Positions 1 to 10,563 of a stretch of 64,000 bases of DNA are shown here, piece after piece. The position numbers were made by a program, and so were the translations under genes. Within the stretch, counting starts at the first letter, position 1. Each line of letters begins with the position of its first letter. Where the stretch lies: contig CAWIFR010000007.1 in assembly GCA_963835465.1 (NCBI GenBank), forward strand, positions 248,001 through 312,000, in the 5' to 3' direction. The DNA is from Bog-756 sp963835465. GTDB taxonomy: Bacteria > Actinomycetota > Acidimicrobiia > Acidimicrobiales > RAAP-2. The notes under the pieces are model-generated. The model had not been told where the DNA came from. It did not search any database and worked only from the letters and a program-made list of their open reading frames with translations.

Positions 1-502
1 CCACGGAGAAGGCGAAGACGGCGTTGAGGAAGTAGGCCGCGGCCGTGAGTGCGGCGATGACCAGGACGATCGGGATGAGGATCGGGCCCTCGAGGATCCG
101 CATCGACTTGCCCTTGAGCAGGTGAAGCTTGAGGTCGAGCATGGCGAACCAGATCAGCATGGCCGGCAGTACCTGGATGAGGGTGAGGCGCCAGTTGGTG
201 AACAGCAGCTTCACCCCCTGGAACAGCATGGCGAACGCCCCCACTACCAGGGTCAAGGGAGCCAGGAACCGGTTGCGTCGGCTGAGGGAGAGGATGACGG
301 TCTCGACCTGGGTGTCATCGCCATTGCGGATGGCCACCACCATGCGCTGGAGCTGGCTATAGACGCTGGCACGACGGGAGGTCGGGACGGCCGTGTCCGA
401 ACCGCCGCGCGTCGGCGTATCGGATGGTTCGGGTCGGGGAGCCGCAATCCCCGGCTGGCTGGGCGGGCTCACCGCCCCCGTCTCCGGCGCCCCTTCGGTC
501 AT
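1..502 (-). CDS. Conserved membrane protein, N-terminal part (cut by window edge)
   Basis: The first 167 residues of a minus-strand protein that runs off the window start; the frame is open with no stop. The first ~50 residues are Pro/Thr/Ser-rich and probably disordered. A short amphipathic stretch follows, then three hydrophobic segments (roughly residues 80-100, 108-125 and 143-165), so it is probably a multi-pass membrane protein. I do not recognise the family. I chose the ATG at 502 over the in-frame ATG at 526 because a TAGCGT hexamer ends exactly 7 nt before it, as at other likely leaderless starts here. It is divergent from ettA across about 110 nt. Confidence 0.7.
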   Translation of the reverse strand, partial: MTEGAPETGAVSPPSQPGIAAPRPEPSDTPTRGGSDTAVPTSRRASVYSQLQRMVVAIRNGDDTQVETVILSLSRRNRFLAPLTLVVGAFAMLFQGVKLLFTNWRLTLIQVLPAMLIWFAMLDLKLHLLKGKSMRILEGPILIPIVLVIAALTAAAYFLNAVFAFSV

Positions 503-509
503 CGCTCCC

Positions 510-515
510 ACGCTA
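510..515 (-). promoter_or_regulatory. Putative -10 element (TAGCGT) of the truncated membrane gene
   Basis: TAGCGT on the minus strand is followed by 7 nt and then the ATG at 502. The spacing would place transcription start at or next to the start codon, i.e. a leaderless mRNA. Seen in sequence; promoter function is inferred. Confidence 0.45.
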
Positions 516-612
516 CTTCCCGGCATGCTGCCACCGGATCCGGGTGGCCCCACCTCTGCCCGGGAGGGCTGGTGCGGGCGCGGAGCCCGGCTGGCTGGGC
601 CACACTGGTTCC

Positions 613-2292
<1,680 letters not shown>

Positions 2293-2340
2293 GCCCCCGA
2301 TGACCTGGGGTAGGGCCGACGCCCGTGCGGGTGGACCAGC

Positions 2341-3387
2341 TTGAGCGGCGCGCCCGGGCGGACCTTCGCCAGCGACAACTGGGCCGGCGTGCACCCCGAC
2401 GTCATGGCCGCCGTGGTGGCGGCCAACGGGGAGCACGTCCCCGCCTATGGCGACGACGCCCTGACCCAGCGGGCCGATGAGCTGTTCCGCGAGCACTTCG
2501 GCGCGGGGGCGGAGGTGTTTCTCGCCTTCAACGGGACCGGGGCCAATGTGGTGGGTCTCCAGTCCCTGCTGCGTCCGTTCGAGGCGCTGATCTGCGCCGA
2601 CTCCGCGCATATCAACGTGGACGAGTGCGGAGCGCCGGAGCGGTTTCTGGGCAGCAAACTCCTGGCCGTCCCCACCCCGGACGGCAAACTGACCCCCGAG
2701 CTGGTGGAGTCGGCGGCCGGCGGCGTCGGTGACGAGCACCACGTGCAGCCCAAGGTGGTCTCGATCACCCAGGCCACCGAGGTGGGTACCTGCTATCGAC
2801 TGGATGAGGTGGCCGTGCTGGCCGAGTGGGCCCACCGGCGGGGCATGTGGCTCCATCTCGACGGAGCCCGACTCTCCAATGCCTGTGCCTCGCTCGGCAC
2901 CGGGCTCGGTGCCTTCGGATCGGCCGCCGGGGTGGACGTGCTGTCCTTTGGAGGGACCAAGAACGGAGCTATGGGGGCCGAGGCCGTGGTCTCTTTCCTG
3001 CCCTCCGAGACCTCGGGTCTGCGCTACATCCGAAAACAGTCCATGCAGCTGGCATCCAAGATGCGGTTCATCGCCGCCCAGTTCGTGGCCCTGCTCAGCG
3101 ACGACCTCTGGCTGCGGAACGCCACCCATGCGAATGCCATGGCCCAGCGGCTGGCCGAGGGTGTGAGCGCGGTGGACGGGGTGGTCCTGGCCTATCCGGT
3201 CGAGGCCAACGGGGTGTTCGCCGACCTGCCCCGGGCCGTGACCGAGGCGCTCCAGGCCGAGTACCCGTTCTATGTCTGGGACGAGCACACCGGGGTGGTG
3301 CGGTGGATGGCCTCCTACGACACCACCGAGGAGGACGTGGATGCCTTCGTCGACCTGGTCTCCGAGGTGATGGGCGAGCTGGGCTAG
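2341..3387 (+). CDS. Threonine aldolase family protein (PLP-dependent beta-eliminating lyase fold)
   Basis: 348 residues, fold type I PLP enzyme of the low-specificity L-threonine aldolase family (threonine to glycine plus acetaldehyde). The start of the family is seen in FASDNWAGVHP. HLDGARLSNA carries the cofactor-contacting Asp, and SFGGTKNGAMG contains the expected Schiff-base lysine. The start is TTG at 2341 with a GGTGGA ribosome binding site about 5 nt upstream; an earlier start would run into the gap after ettA. It lies 48 nt downstream of ettA on the same strand, possibly co-transcribed. Its stop is 1 nt from the stop of the convergent gene. Substrate preference (threonine, allo-threonine or other beta-hydroxy amino acids) cannot be read from sequence. 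Confidence 0.85.
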   Translation: MSGAPGRTFASDNWAGVHPDVMAAVVAANGEHVPAYGDDALTQRADELFREHFGAGAEVFLAFNGTGANVVGLQSLLRPFEALICADSAHINVDECGAPERFLGSKLLAVPTPDGKLTPELVESAAGGVGDEHHVQPKVVSITQATEVGTCYRLDEVAVLAEWAHRRGMWLHLDGARLSNACASLGTGLGAFGSAAGVDVLSFGGTKNGAMGAEAVVSFLPSETSGLRYIRKQSMQLASKMRFIAAQFVALLSDDLWLRNATHANAMAQRLAEGVSAVDGVVLAYPVEANGVFADLPRAVTEALQAEYPFYVWDEHTGVVRWMASYDTTEEDVDAFVDLVSEVMGELG

Positions 3388-3388
3388 G

Positions 3389-3964
3389 TCAGGCCAGCAG
3401 GCTGGGCATCTGATGCAGGTCTTGGGGAATGTGGGCCCGACTCCAGAACCGGTCGATCTCCCGGAAGGTCGACGGGTTGGTGTGAGTGTAGAGATAGCCG
3501 ACCCCAACTTCCGAGTTGTCGAGCGGCGTACCCGGACCACCGGCGAACCGCTCCGACACCGAGACGGGGGCGGTGAAGTACGAGATGGCCAGGATCTGGT
3601 ATTCGCCGTCGTCTACCGGCTTCAGATCGATGCGACACATGCGGTCCCAGGTGCTCGACGCCACGATCTCGGCGGAGGCCTCGTCGAACAGGACGATCCC
3701 GTTCGGCGTCACCAGGATGATGGTCGGCAGTACCGCAACCGACCCGTTGCCCACCTCACTCATCGGACTGTCCCAGTCGAGCAGCAGCCCGATGGTCCAG
3801 GATCCGTCCTCGCTGCCATCGACCGCCCGGAGGCGCGCCTCGAAGCGCTCGAAGTAATCGGGGGCCAGCGATCGCATCTCCACGATCTCGAAGAGTTCCT
3901 TGGCGTAGCCGGGCACGCCCGAACGCGGCGTCGTGGGGAGCTCCTTCCTCGTCCACATAGGCAT
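3389..3964 (-). CDS. Hypothetical protein, 191 aa
   Basis: Soluble, mildly acidic protein of 191 residues without signal peptide, membrane segment or recognised motif. The central part alternates hydrophobic beta-strand-like stretches (VAVLPTIILVTPNGIVLFDE, IDLKPVDDGEYQILAI), suggesting an alpha/beta or beta-sandwich fold. The start is ATG at 3964; a second in-frame ATG lies two codons later. TAGGCC, one base off the TAGGCT seen before other genes here, lies 6 nt upstream. It is convergent with the aldolase-like gene (stops 1 nt apart) and separated from pheT by about 265 nt. Codon use matches its neighbours, so a real gene is likely. Function unknown. Confidence 0.7.
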   Translation of the reverse strand: MPMWTRKELPTTPRSGVPGYAKELFEIVEMRSLAPDYFERFEARLRAVDGSEDGSWTIGLLLDWDSPMSEVGNGSVAVLPTIILVTPNGIVLFDEASAEIVASSTWDRMCRIDLKPVDDGEYQILAISYFTAPVSVSERFAGGPGTPLDNSEVGVGYLYTHTNPSTFREIDRFWSRAHIPQDLHQMPSLLA

Positions 3965-4229
3965 GGGACGGGCCTACCGGCTCGCCGGAGCCAGGGACGA
4001 ACGGACGACTGAGCCTCGGTTCAGGTGCATCTCCACGAACGCCGTTCTCCTCGATCCTGGTGCGGTCCGACCCTCCCGGCCCCCCGCCCTCTCCGTCTCT
4101 ATCGACCCGGAGGCGGGCAAACCTGAGCGCGGCCCCGGTGGGAAGACTGGCCGCCCCGGGTCGTGGTGGGCGGGGGGTCTCTGCCGGGGAGGTTTCCTCT
4201 GTGGCCGGGACTGTGGCCGCTGAGCGGGA

Positions 4230-6729
4230 TCAGCGCAGGGAGGCCTGGTGCTCCGCCGTCACCGTCTCGATGCAGCGGGCCCGGAGGGAGCCGATCTCCT
4301 CGTCGGTCAGGGTCCGGTCGAGGGCGCAGAATCGCAGGCGGAAGGCCAGACTCCGGGTCTCGACGGGGAGCGACTCGCCCCGGTACACATCGAACAGGTC
4401 GACCGACTCCAGCAGCTCACCGCCCGATCGGCGCAGGGTGCCCTCCACCGATCCCGCCGGCACCGACTCGGGAACCACGAAGGCCAGATCGATGTCCGAG
4501 GACGGGTATCGGCTGAGGGGGCCGGACCTCTCGGGCTTCCGGCCGACCCGCTGGCGGTCGAGCAGGGCGCCGAGGTCCAGGTCCAACCACCCGACGCGTC
4601 GCGCTCGCCCATCGGGGCCCACCAACCCGAACCGGCCGACGACCGTGGGGTCGAGCTCGCCGACCAGGCCGACCAGCCGTCCCTCCGGGCCGTGGTCGCC
4701 GTCATCGGCCGCCGGGGCCGCCAGCACCGCCCCGGTCCGGTAGGGATGTGCCGCGGAGGCCTCGGGTCCCGCGGCACGCACGTCCGCCATCGACCAGGAC
4801 GCCAGGCCGAGGGCCTCGGCGATCGTCCGCCAGGCGGCGACCGCCGTCCAGGCGTCGTCACCGTCGGCGGCCAGGACGACGCTCAGTCGCTCCGTCGTCT
4901 CGGCCGAGGTGCCGCCCGTGTGCCGGAAGACCGAGCCCATCTCGAAGAGCCGTACTCCACGCTGCCGCCGCTCGAGATTGCGGAGCACCGACCCGAGGAG
5001 TCCGGCGACCATCGACGTCCGCAGGTACCGCTCCGGGTCGACCAAGGGGTTGGCCACCTCCACGTAGGGCCCATCGGCTCCGGACGCCTCTTGGTCGGAG
5101 CGGGAGACAAAGGTCGTGGTCCAGGCTTCGCTGGCCCCCAGGTCGCACAGGACCTCCTTCAGGAGCCTCCGGTCGAGCTGACGATCGGTGAGGCGCCCGG
5201 GCTGGGGCCAGGACGGCTGGCGCCGGGTGATGCGGGCGTAGCCGAAGGTCCGGGCCACCTCCTCGGCGATGTCCGCCTCCCCCATCGGAGCGGGGCGGAT
5301 GTCGGGCCGGAAGGTGGGCACGGTGACCAAGAGGGCGTCGTCGTCGCCGGCCGGGTCGGCGACGACGGTCATCCCCAGCGGGCTGAGGAGTCCGGTCACG
5401 TCGCCGGCCGTGAATGCCGTGCCCAGCAGGGCGTTGATCTTGGTCGGCCGAACGGTGAGCTCGACGGGACGGGGAACGTCCCCAACCACGTCGATGATGC
5501 CGTCGGCCACCCCCATCGCCGGCCCGGCCGTCAGGGCGAGGAGTTCACAGAACCGGTCGGCGGCACGGTCGACGCCCTGGGGGTCGCAGCCCCGTTCGAA
5601 TCGGGCCGACGCCTCGGTCCGCAGGGCCAGCCGCTTGGAAGTGCGGGCGATGGCCATGGGCACGAAGTAGGCCGCCTCGAGCAGGACCCGGGTGGTGCCC
5701 TCATCGATCTCCGACGAGGCGCCTCCCATCACGCCGCCGATACCCACTGGAGTCCCCTCGGCATCGCAGATCGAGGCAGTCCTGGCCCGTGTCGCCCAGG
5801 CCGGGGCCCGGGCGACCCAGCGTGCGCTCGATGCCGTCGAGGGTGGTCACCGTCTCCCCGGGCCGAGCCCGTCGGATGATCAGACCGTGACCACCCAGGC
5901 GGTCGAGGTCGTAGGGGTGGGTGGGTTGCCCGAGTTCGAGCATGACGTAGTTGGATGCGTCGACCACGTTGTTGATGGGCCGCATGCCAGCCAGCACCAG
6001 TCGTCGGGCCAGCCAGTCCGGCGACGGACCGACCTCGACGCCGGTGATCACCCGAGCGGTGAATCGGGGGCAGAGCTCGAGGTCGTCGACCTGGACGGTG
6101 GCCAGCTCGTCCACCACCACTCCCGGGGACGCCCGACGGGTGGGTGGTGGCTCGGGCACGGCGAAGGGCAGCCCCGTCCGCGCCGCCAGGTCGCGGGCCA
6201 CCCCGACCATGCTCCAGGCATCGGGTCGATTCGCCTCCACGGCCACGTCGAACACCACGTCGGGCTCGAGGCCCAGTGCGTCGGTCAGCAGCACCCCCGG
6301 AGCGGCCCCGACGACGTCATTCAGACGGAGGATCCCTTCGTGGTCCTCGGAGAGGCGCAGCTCGCGGCCCGAACAGAGCATGCCGTTGGAGACGACTCCC
6401 TTCATCTTGCGTCTGCCGATAGCGAATCCACCGGGGAGCACCGCCCCCACCGGGGCCAGCGGCACGAGATCACCCACCTCGAAGTTCCAGGCGCCACAGA
6501 CGACCTCCACGGGTCCGGTGCCGTCGTGGACCACCACCCGGCGGATCTTGTCGGCCCCCTCGATGGCGTCGATCTCGTCGACGCGGACCACCACGACCTC
6601 GGTCAGGCCCTCACCGACCTCCTCGGTTCCCTCGACGACCAGGCCCAGGTCGTCGAGGGACGCGGCCAGTTCGGCCGGATCCCCGGCGAAGGGGGCGAAG
6701 TCGGTGAGCCACGACACGGGTACGCGCAC
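4230..6729 (-). CDS. pheT: Phenylalanyl-tRNA synthetase beta subunit (one frameshift)
   Basis: Beta subunit of the alpha2-beta2 PheRS. Two overlapping fragments make one gene of about 832 residues, the usual size. The N-terminal part (from ATG 6729) starts MRVPVSWLTDF, has the tRNA-binding OB-like domain (GAWNFEVGDLVPLAPVGA) and B3 region (NNVVDASNYVMLELGQPTHP). The C-terminal part holds IGGVMGGASSEI, the catalytic-like core (TSKRLALRTEASARFERGCD) and the ferredoxin-like anticodon-binding end (LSRYPSSDIDLAF, FDVYRG). The frame changes between about 5765 and 5800, inside an essential gene, so I treat it as a 1-nt sequence error. Last gene of the infC-rpmI-rplT-methyltransferase-pheS-pheT block, 30 nt after pheS. 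Confidence 0.93.
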
Positions 6730-6759
6730 GACGGTCCTCTCAGGGTGTCCGCGTCAGCA

Positions 6760-7825
6760 TCAGAACTGACGCAGGAAGCGGAGATCGTTGTCGGTCAGGA
6801 TGCGCATGTCGGCGATCTGGTGCCGCATCTGGGCGCACCGGTCGATGCCGAATCCGAAGGCGAAGCCGGACCACCGCTCCGCCTCGATGCCCACGGCGGC
6901 GAAGACTGCCGGATCGACCATGCCGCAGCCGCCGAGCTCGATCCAGCCCGTCTGGGAGCAGGTCTGACACCCTGCGCCCAGGCAGATCGTGCAGGTGACC
7001 TCGAACTCGGCCGACGGCTCGGTGAAGGGGAAGTAGGCCGGGCGAAGTCGCGAATGGATGTCGGGACCGAAGTAGGCGGTCGTGAACACCTCGATGGTGC
7101 CCGCCAGGTCGGCGAAGGTGATCCCCTCGTCCACCACCAGGCCCTCGATCTGGTGGAACACCGGGAGGTGCCGGGCGTCGGGTGTGTCACGGCGGTAGCA
7201 GCGACCGGGCATCACCGCGTGGATGGGGAGCAGACCCTCGGACACGGCCCGCTCCATCAGGTGGATCTGGACGGGCGAGGTGTGGGTACGCAGCAGCGTC
7301 GATTCGGGTGCGCCCAGTTCGAGGTAGAAGGTGTCCCACATGGACCGGGCCGGATGCGCCGGGGGGATGTTGAGAGCCCCGAAGTTGTACCAGTCGGTCT
7401 CGATCTCGGGACCCTCGGCCACCTCGAACCCCATCCCCACGAAGACGTCCTCCAGGGCCACCTGGGTCTGGGAGACCAGGTTGCGATGACCCCGGGCCAG
7501 CGGGGCGGCCACCCTTCCCGGAATGAACTCCGTGAGGTCGATCCTGCTGTCGGCCAGCTCACGGGCCAACTCCGCCTGACCGATCTCGGACCGCCGGGCC
7601 TCGACCAGGGCTTCGACGGTGGTGCGGGCCTCATGGAGCCGCTTGCCCAGTTCCTTGCGGGCGTCGGGCTCCAGCGACCCGAGGTGACGTCCCGCCTGGG
7701 CCAGGGGCGACTTCTTTCCCGTCGACCGCGGCGGCCACCTCACGGATCTCCTCGGTGGTGGTGGCGGCGGCGGCCGACGCCCTGGCCTGCTCGATCAGTC
7801 CGTCGAGGTCGAGGGGCTCAGGCAT
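6760..7825 (-). CDS. pheS: Phenylalanyl-tRNA synthetase alpha subunit (one frameshift)
   Basis: Catalytic alpha subunit of PheRS, about 354 residues. An N-terminal coiled-coil region (LDLDGLIEQARAS onward) is followed by the class II core: motif 1 region GFEVAEGPEIETDWYNF, motif 2 around PGRCYRRDTPDARHLPVFHQ and motif 3 GFAFGFGIDRCAQMRH at the C-terminus. The start is ATG at 7825 (MPEPLDL). The frame breaks near 7715, where an AAA run in GACGGGAAAGAAG carries one base too many; removing one restores GKKSPLAQ. This is a typical homopolymer error. The gene overlaps the end of the upstream RNA methyltransferase reading frame. Confidence 0.93.
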
Positions 7826-8756
7826 GCCCGCCCCCGCTGCCCGTCTCGGGCGCCACGTCGCTCTCCCGAGGTCCCCGGCGCGGTCTCCATGCCGGAGATC
7901 GTAGAGCGCCGAGCCACCGGAACCGTGACCGGCCACTGGCCGGCGGACCTCCCGACGCCTGCACCCCGCCGCTGGCGCAGCGCCTCGAAGCACAGCACCG
8001 AGGCCGAGACGCCACGTTGAGCGACTCGGCGTGGCCGACCATCGGGATGGAGACCCGCTGGTCCAGGCCGCCCATCAGCTCGTCGGCCAGTCCGGAGGCC
8101 TCGTTGCCGAACACCAGGGCCACCCGCTGGCGCCAGTCGAACCCGGCGTAGTCGACTCCGTCCCGCGCCGCCGTCCCCACCGTCGTGAACTCCCACCGCC
8201 TCAGCAGTGCCACGACCTCAGCGGCTGCGCCGCCCGAGACCACCGGCACATGGAAGATCGATCCGGCCGAGGCCCGCACCGTCTTCGGGTTGGTGGGGTC
8301 GACCGAACCCTCGCAGTGGATCACCGCATCGACACCGGCGGCGTCGGCGGTGCGGATCATGGTCCCGGCGTTACCCGGGTCCCGGACATCGACCAGGACC
8401 ATCACCATCGAGAGGCCCTGGGTCGCCTCGAGGGCGCCGGCGGGAAGCCCACCACGGCCAGCACCGGTTGGGGATGGACGGTGTCGGCCACCCGTTCGAT
8501 CACCCCCGGGCCCAGGTCGAAGACCCGGATGCCCGAGGTCGAAGGCCCGGTCGACCACGGCGGCCACGCCGGGGTTGGTCCGGCCCTCGGGTGCCACGTA
8601 GACCGACTCGACCGGCGCGCCGGCGTCCAGGCGCCACCGAGAGCAGTTCGCACCCTCGACCACCAGGCGGCCTCGGCAGCTCCGCAGGCTCCGCTTGCGG
8701 AGCAGCTGTCGGAGCCGGCGGACCCGCTGGTGGGTGTAGGCCAGTCCGATCTGGAC
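7795..8756 (-). CDS. 23S rRNA/tRNA 2'-O-methyltransferase, SpoU/TrmH (TsnR-like) family, frameshifted
   Basis: SPOUT-class RNA 2'-O-ribose methyltransferase, commonly found between rplT and pheS in actinobacteria. The N-terminal substrate-binding part (RVRRLRQLLRKRSLR, VEGANCSRW, VESVYVAPEG) runs from just after the rplT stop. The catalytic domain has motif 1 LVDVRDPGNAGTMIRTADAAG, motif 2 VALVFGNEASGL and motif 3 VSIPMVGHAESLNV. At least three frame changes occur (near 8540, 8440 and 8020). After the last one the frame reads SVSASVLCFEALRQRR, the expected knot end. No ATG or GTG is in frame between the rplT stop at 8757 and the GTG at 8663, so the true start is unclear, as is the stop, which overlaps pheS. 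Confidence 0.8.
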
Positions 8757-9143
8757 TCAGGAACCGGCTTCGGCACCCGCCGGCGCCGCGGCCAGCGCCT
8801 CGTTGGCCACCTGGACCAGGGAGGCGAAGGCCTCGGGCTCGGTCACGGCGAGATCGGCCAGGACCTTGCGGTCGACCTCCACGTCGGCCCGGTGGAGTCC
8901 GGCGATGAACCGGCTGTAGCTGGTCCCGTTCAGCCGGGCGGCGGCGTTGATCCGCTGGATCCACAGCTGCCGGAAGTCGCCCTTGCGGGCACGGCGGTCC
9001 CGGTAGGCGTACTGCATCGAGTGCATGACCTGCTCGTTGGCAGCGCGGAACGAACGGCTCTTGTTGCCGTAGTAGCCCTGCGCCTGCTCGAGAACGGCGC
9101 GGTGGTGCTTCTTGGCGTGGACTGCGCCTTTGACTCGGGCCAT
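8757..9143 (-). CDS. rplT: 50S ribosomal protein L20
   Basis: 128-residue basic L20, an early-assembly 23S rRNA-binding protein. It starts MARVKGAVHAKKHHR and includes the conserved AQGYYGNKSRSFRAANEQV and YAYRDRRARKGDFRQLWIQRINAAAR. The reading frame is open further upstream, but ATG 9143 gives the family N-terminus and is preceded by AAGGAG at 7 nt. Slightly longer than the ~117 aa norm because of an Ala-rich C-terminal tail (EALAAAPAGAEAGS). Downstream of rpmI with a gap of about 220 nt, within which no further gene is seen. Intact. Confidence 0.97.
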   Translation of the reverse strand: MARVKGAVHAKKHHRAVLEQAQGYYGNKSRSFRAANEQVMHSMQYAYRDRRARKGDFRQLWIQRINAAARLNGTSYSRFIAGLHRADVEVDRKVLADLAVTEPEAFASLVQVANEALAAAPAGAEAGS

Positions 9144-9363
9144 GGTGAACTCCTTTTCGTAGGGGCCTGATCGAACGGTCGGCGGTGAATCGAGGTTGGT
9201 GAACGGGCGGTCGTGCGCCTGCCGCACCAGGGATCTGTGTGGGCGGAGGCGCCGGGAGTGGGCCAGCCCGACCGCCACGACGGACCGGCTCCGCTCGGGC
9301 GGCTCCGGTCGGTCTGGGGGCTGGGCGGGAGGTCGGCCACGGCCAGGGGCAGCGGCCGTGCGG

Positions 9364-9558
9364 CTACATCCCGAGCATCCGCTTGATCTGCCGGGCGTCG
9401 CCGGGCGACAGGTCGGTCTCCCGTCCGAGGCGGCGCTTCCGCACGCTCGACTTCTTCTCGAGGAGATGGGAGCGGAACGCCTTCCGACGGCGTAGGCGAC
9501 CCGACCCGGTCACCTTGATCCGCTTGCGGGCCCCCGTGTCGGTCTTCATCTTCGGCAT
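9364..9558 (-). CDS. rpmI: 50S ribosomal protein L35
   Basis: 64-residue basic ribosomal protein L35. It has the MPKMKTDTGARKRIKVTGSG start and the RRKAFRSHLLEKKSS and RKRRLG repeats typical of the family. Start ATG 9558, with AAGGAGAGG about 9 nt upstream; the longer open frame to 9579 would add seven residues foreign to L35. It follows infC directly and the infC frame overlaps its start region. Intact. Confidence 0.97.
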   Translation of the reverse strand: MPKMKTDTGARKRIKVTGSGRLRRRKAFRSHLLEKKSSVRKRRLGRETDLSPGDARQIKRMLGM

Positions 9559-9562
9559 GGCG

Positions 9563-10351
9563 TCAACCCTCTCCTTCACTCGACTCGTGGGCCGGGGACT
9601 GGTCCCCCGCCGGCTGTGCGGGAGCTAGCCGGCGGCGCAGCGTCCGGCGCTGCTGCCGACTCCGGCGGTGCTCCTGCTCCTGGTGCTGCTGCGTGGTCCT
9701 GCCGTCGCTGATCCCGAAGTCGGTGCCGCGGTCCCGGCGGCCGCTCGGGGCCGAGCGGCGCCGACGTCGGGCTCTGGACCCGTTCCCGTTGTGGCCGGGG
9801 TCCCGGGATGCCGCCGACTGCTTGGCCCGCTTGTCCGGTGCCAGCACCATGACCATGTTGCGCCCGTCGAGACGGGGTACGGACTCCGACTTGCCCATGC
9901 CGTCCATCTGGTCGGCGATCCGGTCGAGGATCTTCTTGCCCAACTCGGGATGGAAGACCTCCCGGCCACGGAACATGATGGTGATCTTGACCTTGTGGCC
10001 CTCCTCGAGGAACTTGGCCACCTGTCGGGTCTTGGTGTCGAAGTCGCCGTCGCCGATCTTCGGCCGGTACTTCATCTCCTTGATCCCTACGTGGACCGCC
10101 TTGCGTCTCGACTCCTTGGCCCGCTGGGCCGCGTCGAACTTGAACTTCCCGTAGTCCATGATCCGGCAGACCGGAGGGTTGGCCCCCGGTGCCACCTCGA
10201 CGAGGTCGAGGTCGAGGTCCCGGGCGATGGCCAGGGCCTCGGGCAGCAGCTTGATGCCGAGCTGCTCTCCGTCGGGATCGACCAGGCGGACCTCTCGGGC
10301 ACGGATGCGATCGTTGATGCGAGGCTCATTGGTGGTAACGGTGGCTGCTAT
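9563..10351 (-). CDS. infC: Translation initiation factor IF-3, apparently with an ATA start codon
   Basis: IF3 binds the 30S subunit and discriminates against non-canonical start codons. The N-domain begins RINDRIRAREVRLVD and ends near LDLDLVEVAPGANPPVCR. The C-domain contains IKEMKYRPKIGDGDF, VKITIMFRGREVFHPELGKKIL and DGRNMVMVLAP. In frame, a TGA lies just upstream (nine bases before the ATA) and no ATG, GTG or TTG exists before the essential N-domain. The candidates are ATA at 10351 (AGGGAG 9 nt upstream) or ATC in the RIND motif. After residue ~170 the tail is Arg/Gln-rich and low-complexity; another frame there gives an Ala/Pro-rich tail ending near 9578, so a frameshift is possible. 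First gene of its operon. Confidence 0.92.
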   Translation of the reverse strand: MAATVTTNEPRINDRIRAREVRLVDPDGEQLGIKLLPEALAIARDLDLDLVEVAPGANPPVCRIMDYGKFKFDAAQRAKESRRKAVHVGIKEMKYRPKIGDGDFDTKTRQVAKFLEEGHKVKITIMFRGREVFHPELGKKILDRIADQMDGMGKSESVPRLDGRNMVMVLAPDKRAKQSAASRDPGHNGNGSRARRRRRSAPSGRRDRGTDFGISDGRTTQQHQEQEHRRSRQQRRTLRRRLAPAQPAGDQSPAHESSEGEG

Positions 10352-10373
10352 TCGACTTCACTCCCTGTCTTCG

Positions 10374-10394
10374 GGCCACGGACTTCCCGTGGCC
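10374..10394 (-). other. Perfect hairpin in the infC leader
   Basis: GGCCACGG, a 5-nt loop and CCGTGGCC form an 8-bp perfect stem that ends 7 nt upstream of the infC Shine-Dalgarno (10361-10366). No U-run follows, so it does not look like an intrinsic terminator. It may modulate ribosome access to infC, whose synthesis is autoregulated in other bacteria; here that is inference. Just upstream on the minus strand lies a CTCCTTTTT stretch (about 10397-10405). Confidence 0.4.
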
Positions 10395-10550
10395 GATGAA
10401 AAAGGAGCGGAGCCACCACCGACCGAAGCGACCGCGTCGGCCGCCGGTCCCATGGACCCGGCGCACAGTAGGACTGCATCGTGAGGACTGCATCGTGGCC
10501 GGGTGGGGGCTTCGAACTTCGAGACCCCGCTTCCTCGTCTATCAGTGCTT

Positions 10551-10557
10551 TAGGCTA
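10551..10557. promoter_or_regulatory. Symmetric bidirectional -10 element TAGGCTA between infC and DUF1844 gene
   Basis: Plus-strand TAGGCT (10551-10556) is 7 nt before the GTG of the DUF1844 gene, implying a leaderless transcript. The same bases read TAGCCT on the minus strand (10557-10552), pointing toward infC with a leader of about 190 nt. Both match TANNNT. The same heptamer recurs between menB and menE. Confidence 0.5.
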
Positions 10558-10563
10558 CCAGTC

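Noticed and set aside
5692..8151. 819-residue plus-strand open frame opposite pheS/pheT
   Set aside because: His/Gly/Asp-rich low-complexity translation without domains, directly antisense to conserved PheRS subunits; a typical high-GC shadow frame.
10374..10394. Hairpin upstream of infC as an intrinsic terminator
   Set aside because: No U-run follows the stem on the minus strand; the CTCCTTTTT stretch lies on the wrong side. Kept only as a leader hairpin.
10480..10508. Tandem GGACTGCATCGTG repeat as part of a repeat array or attachment site
   Set aside because: Only two copies 14 nt apart; no CRISPR-like spacer pattern, integrase or tRNA nearby.
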